From assembly GCA_964023205.1 (NCBI GenBank), contig OZ026835.1, positions 20,845,817-20,909,816 on the forward strand: 64,000 nucleotides of DNA, given 5' to 3'. Position 1 is the first letter of the stretch. Each line of letters opens with the position of its first letter. The DNA is from Lutraria lutraria (taxonomy: Eukaryota; Mollusca; Bivalvia; Venerida; Mactridae). This document shows positions 60,364-64,000 of this stretch, in pieces. The notes beneath the pieces were generated by a model. That model saw nothing but the letters and a program-made list of their open reading frames with translations. It made no database searches and was not told the DNA's origin. Made by a program: the position numbers and the translations under genes.

Positions 60364-60370
60364 ATACCAA

Positions 60371-60735
60371 TGAACAAAAAAATCAAACTATTATTGCGGA
60401 TCATTGGATTTGCGATTTGGGTTTGCAAACCTTGTTACTTGTTAATCAAACCAGGGCCCACCCACGTATACTCGGTCCCAAATGCTCACTGTGGTCGCTG
60501 TTTTCGAAGTACATAATTTGTTGTTTATAGACACGCAGTGTTCATGTCTAAACTAACCACTAAGTAACGTAGACCTAGTAAATATATACACACTTGAAGC
60601 GGTTTGGTGTATGCGCCATTCATAAGACCATTCGTTACGAATAGGTTAAACTCACGCCGCATCTAGGTCACGGTCAGTGTAAATGGAAATTTCGGTTATT
60701 TTTGTCTAATTTCTTGATTGCAGATCAGTTTTAGG
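60371..60735 (+). promoter_or_regulatory. Upstream region of the malic enzyme gene
   Basis: Immediately upstream of the start codon. A pyrimidine-rich stretch ending TTTCTTGATTGCAG (60721) has the form of a splice acceptor, so the ATG exon may be preceded by a 5' untranslated exon. AGGTCACGGTCA at 60665-60676 is two nuclear-receptor half-site-like words side by side. No TATA box can be singled out in such AT-rich DNA. Function is inferred from position only. Confidence 0.35.
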
Positions 60736-60797
60736 ATGGCGATGAATATTTTGAATGTAGCATCGAAGAGGGTGACAACGGCTTTTCTGAACACAAA
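60736..60797 (+). CDS. ME: Malic enzyme exon 1 (presequence)
   Basis: ATG at 60736 opens 62 coding bases ending in phase 2 (AA of a Lys codon), directly followed by a consensus donor, GTAAGT (60798-60803). The second ATG three codons in (MAM) could also initiate. Splicing to exon 2 restores the frame exactly, which supports both borders. Confidence 0.85.
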
Positions 60798-63769
60798 GTA
60801 AGTGATGTGAACTATAATTATGTGATTAGCACACCTAAAAAACCCTGTCTCATACTATGACCTTGCTCTTTCACCGAGAAAAACAAATTTATAAGCGATC
60901 AGCTGATCAATCAAAATTTGGCATATTAATCATTGTTATGGATCCATTTATGGACATTACTTGTTCGTCAGTTTTTTGTTTACTTTGTATCGTATCATGA
61001 AAAGAACACGTATTTACAGTTACAGTAGACGGCGTTAAAACTTGAATGATTTATTTGGATAAAAAAAATTTCCATTGTGACACTGAAAGTGAAAATTGAT
61101 TGTCTCCTGCACTGGTCAGATTATTTCGTCTGAGATGTTTAAAACATCATAGAGTGCAGATTTTCCATAGTTTATTATTATAATCTATCAAATTTGACAA
61201 AATAATGTGACCTATGTCTGATTCTTGTGATTTAATTAAGAATAAGATTGGTTTAATCAAGCCTTACTAATTTAGCTTTTCGGTAGCCTTACATATTCTG
61301 CTTTCCGGTTGGCTGATTAAATGAATGGAATCAGAAGGTCATCCTCTCAGTAGGTCAAATGATCACTGAAATTCATTTGAAATAGCCTGGCCAAATATGA
61401 GCATATATATAATTATATCAAGACAGCTTAATTATTTGGACAACATTAAATCCTGCTTCAAAATGAATCAAAATCCTTCAAATTTATTATTACTGACATA
61501 CTCAATGGTATATGAAACAAATAAACCCAATTAAGACCCATATCAGGCATCAGAAATTGCTTCCTATGGCCTTGGGCCTGGTTGGATGCACCATGTAACA
61601 TGTTTACTTTAGTGTATCCATGGATTATTGTATGTTAATTTGTTAGTAGAAGTTAATCTCTCTAATGGCTCTATTATCCTAGAATTGGGTGAGTTTGTAG
61701 ACCCAAGAAACATCTAGCCGAAAATTTACGCAATTTACATTGAAGAGATAAATGCATACTTTGAGTGCTTGAATTTCTTTAGAACTAGTATTGAATAATA
61801 TCGAAATTTCCATTCAAATCTACTTCTGGCCAGAAAAATATCGATACAAAAATCACCACTACCTTCAAGCTGGCAGCCATTTTTAGACATGTAACATTGT
61901 AAGTTCTTGGTGACGTTGTACTCACACTTGCTCTCTTGACAATTAGGCCAATCATATTTAAAACTTTCTCATGGTGTCATTACATTAAAGTAGGTAAAAA
62001 ATAAATAACATAAATTTAACTGTCTAACACTTAATCAGTCTATGATTTCATCATATAGTTCAGCCCATTGTGCAAATGAAATAATCAGATATTTGGACAT
62101 TTCAAGTGGTTGGTGTAAACCACAAACACAGCATGGCTCATTGTCATCTACTAACTCATCATCAGAATTGCTATGTGACAGTTCAATGTCTGCAAAAAAT
62201 ATTGCAGTAGCACCTGGTTTTGGGCTAGAATATGCAACAGAAACAGATATATATTAATCGTCCTTTCAATGGGCACCTAATAGGCTTGCTATCTTTATCC
62301 AGACCACACGTATCGACATAGCCATATCTTTCAAACGTGCAACAATTTTTGCATCCTCATGTTTGGAGAGAACAGGCTCCCCTCCTGTTGTGACAGGTAG
62401 CTGAATACATGAAATGACTATAGAATGCTTCTAGATATAGACGTGTAAATTCATGCTAGGTAAAGGTCAAATTCAGAAATAAAATATTTTTCCTACCTAC
62501 CGACCCTCTTCTAAAATTCAGAGTCGGTAAAGGGCAAACAAACATATTTTTAATTTAGGCCTTATATCGACACAGTCCTTACCATGACTGGAAAACTTCT
62601 TATTACTTATATTGTTTATGGTTTAGTTTAACTCGGTCAGATAATACAGCTGAATTTGATGCTTATGAAGTTATATTTAGTTGATTGTCTTATACTTTAT
62701 GTTGTAGATGTGTTCCCCTTGCATCTTCGCTGATGCACCCCACTTCGGGAATGTCTTCAGATGCTAAGTCTCCAAGACCTGACGCTAAGAAAGAATTAAT
62801 TAATCACAGTAAAGTTAGGGGCATTGATATCTTGAGAGACCCCAGGCTGAACAAGGTAATCGTTGATTATAATTTATGCTGGTAACTAAATTATTTGATA
62901 TGTGCATACATGTGGTTTTTAAACCTGTTATTATGTCAATGAAGTCATTCAGTTTATGTCAATAGTGTGTGAATCTACATTCTGGCTTTCTATACTTATA
63001 TTTCTTAATATGGAATTCTGAAGGATCAATAAATGGTAGTACTGGTAGTTTGTGTATGTCTCTGAAACACCAAGAGTAACTTGTTTTTGCTAGGTGGATG
63101 GAAACATACTTACATACTTCATAATTTATTAAGGTTACAACTGAAGATCTTTTGGCAGATTTTTAGAAGTCTAATCTAGTAAGTAAATTCAGATGTACTT
63201 TAGTGATCATGTACTCAATATTTCAACATTTGCCTTTTACAAGATACTCTTAGGTAAGAAATTGGGCTGCATTTGACCGCATATACACTCTCTCGTTTTT
63301 ACTTGTGTTCAAACTATAAGAGGGCTATGTAAGATAAACAGTTTGCCGATAGCCTGAATGCATGATTTTGAGAAAGTTTAATGGCCTGTATAGAAATTTA
63401 CTAATAAATGTTAGGCTTTGGGCTAGTGGGTTAGCACTAAGACTGTTAACTTTACTCACTCTTGTAACTCTATGGTCTATTATAGGGTCAAGCTTTCACA
63501 TTGAGAGAAAGACAATTGATGGGAATCCATGGTTTGTTGCCACCAGTCGTCATTGATCAGGAGACACAACTCCAGCGAGTCATTGATAACTTCCGCAAAC
63601 GTCCAACTGATGTTGATCGTTATATTTACCTTATGGCTCTATATGACAGAAATGAACGTCTCTTTTACCGATCTTTGTGTGAATATGTTGAAGAAATGAT
63701 GCCTATCGTGTATACACCGACTGTTGGGCAAGCATGTCAACAATATGGATTACTGTACAGGAGACCTAG
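60736..63769 (+). CDS. ME: Malic enzyme, mitochondrial type (5' exons; gene continues past the window)
   Basis: Three exons (60736-60797, 62708-62855, 63486-63769) join in frame to give 164 residues plus a split Arg codon. Malic enzyme oxidatively decarboxylates malate to pyruvate and CO2, making NADPH or NADH. Residues 1 to about 50 (MAMNILNVASKRVTTAFLNT onward) are basic and hydroxylated with no early acid, as expected of a mitochondrial presequence. The family N-terminal domain follows: DPRLNK, GQAFTLRERQLMGIHGLLPP, DRNERLFYR and MPIVYTPTVGQAC. Tyr146 in the last motif is the position of the conserved catalytic Tyr (Tyr112 in human ME2). The NAD(P)-binding domain lies beyond the window, so cofactor choice cannot be read. 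Domain identity is secure; mitochondrial location is inferred from the presequence. Confidence 0.93.
60798..62707 (+). other. Malic enzyme intron 1
   Basis: A GT...AG intron of 1910 bp. It contains the antisense pogo/Tigger-like relic (62042-62410); the rest is AT-rich without recognisable elements. A short dyad, TACCGAC...GTCGGTA, lies at about 62498-62529. Confidence 0.85.
62042..62410 (-). pseudogene. Pogo/Tigger-like transposase remnants
   Basis: Two antisense pieces are in order. 62276-62408 reads CIQLPVTTGGEPVLSKHEDA then KIVARLKDMA, like the helix-turn-helix entry segment of pogo/CENP-B-type transposases. 62042-62200 reads an acidic DDELVDDNEPCCVCGLHQPL segment followed by a hydrophobic strand ending AQWAELYDE, like the Cys-rich C-terminal tail of mollusc members. 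The whole DDE core between them is missing, so this is an internally deleted relic inside intron 1. The family call rests on short motifs. Confidence 0.45.
62708..62855 (+). CDS. ME: Malic enzyme exon 2
   Basis: Acceptor TATGTTGTAG at 62698-62707, donor GTAATC at 62856. The 148 bases start by completing the Lys codon and end in phase 0 after DPRLNK. The exon encodes the rest of the presequence-like, Ser/Pro-rich stretch and the start of the mature enzyme (GIDILRDPRLNK). Confidence 0.9.
62856..63485 (+). other. Malic enzyme intron 2
   Basis: GT...AG intron of 630 bp, AT-rich, with no recognisable element. Confidence 0.85.
63486..63769 (+). CDS. ME: Malic enzyme exon 3
   Basis: Acceptor CTATTATAG at 63477-63485, donor GTATAT at 63770. 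The 284 bases encode the malic enzyme N-terminal domain from GQAFTL to YRRPR, with the PIVYTPTVG catalytic motif. It ends in phase 2, so the next exon must begin with the last base of the Arg codon. Confidence 0.95.
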
Positions 63770-63852
63770 GTATATTGTCATCTTTGATGTAGTATTTATG
63801 TTTGTACAAACTATTAAAACTTTTTTGTGGATATTTTGCTAGTAGCTGAAAA

Positions 63853-63945
63853 CTATTGTGAGTTTAATTCTCACAAAGGACTTTGAGACCTGTAAAAACA
63901 TTTCTGGCTTTTCCAGTAAGCTGACTCAAAAAAAAAAAGAATTAT
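63853..63945 (+). repeat. Possible SINE fragment in intron 3
   Basis: GTGAGTTTAATTCTCAC resembles a T-arm/B-box. It is followed by a short body and an 11-A run (CTGACTCAAAAAAAAAAA). Too little remains to be sure; it lies in the intron after exon 3. Confidence 0.3.
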
Positions 63946-64000
63946 GATTGAAAAGCCCATAGTTTTATAACAAGTGAACTTGAATATTTTGCTAATTAAT

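Overview
The window is eukaryotic, AT-rich and gene-poor. It most resembles the genome of a bivalve or other lophotrochozoan mollusc. This is an inference from three things: introns with GT/AG borders, the kinds of dispersed repeat present (tRNA-headed SINEs, CCGTCCGTCC-type repeats, elements ending in a GGGC/GCCC hairpin), and decayed LINE, mariner-like and MULE-like coding relics. No rRNA, CRISPR, operon or prokaryotic gene structure is visible.

The only convincing host gene is at the right edge. It is the 5' part of a malic enzyme gene on the + strand: exon 1 at 60736-60797 (start codon and a presequence-like peptide), exon 2 at 62708-62855, exon 3 at 63486-63769. The reading frame is kept across both introns and the gene runs out of the window. 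Intron 1 carries an antisense relic of a pogo/Tigger-like transposase.

Almost everything else is mobile or tandem DNA. From the left: 0.4-7.1 kb holds a 1.25 kb dispersed repeat, two opposed SINE copies, small TIR elements, a 749-bp foldback with tRNA-like segments in both arms, and a short tandem repeat. 8.7-9.7 kb is a broken LINE reverse transcriptase. 9.7-18.0 kb is a large satellite whose mature part is a 924-bp higher-order repeat of two related monomers. 18-29 kb holds one copy of a duplicated repeat, a cluster of the self-complementary octamer TTCATGAA, two LINE 3' ends and a nearly exact 439-bp tandem duplication. 29.2-34.0 kb is a complete insertion of an L1/Tx1-like retrotransposon on the - strand, bounded by 15-bp target duplications. 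34.6-39.4 kb has a foldback MITE, a hairpin-ended repeat and the second copy of the duplicated repeat, split by a 2.9 kb insertion whose empty site is preserved at 19.4 kb. 43.0-44.1 kb is a mariner/IS630-type element with about 245-bp inverted repeats and a relic transposase. 45.6-46.9 kb is a 28-bp minisatellite. 50.7-53.6 kb is another satellite, interrupted by a 1.6 kb TIR element, and it runs straight into a frame-broken MULE-like transposase (53.6-55.0 kb). 55.8-57.3 kb is a 1.55 kb inverted repeat with about 450-bp near-identical arms. 58.6-59.7 kb is a second hairpin-ended repeat.

I found no previously undescribed coding system. The most informative signals are structural: the 924-bp satellite, the filled/empty-site pair, the long palindrome at 55.8-57.3 kb, the LINE with intact target duplications, and nested insertions into satellites. 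All similarities were judged by eye. Family names come from recognisable motifs and were not confirmed by any search.
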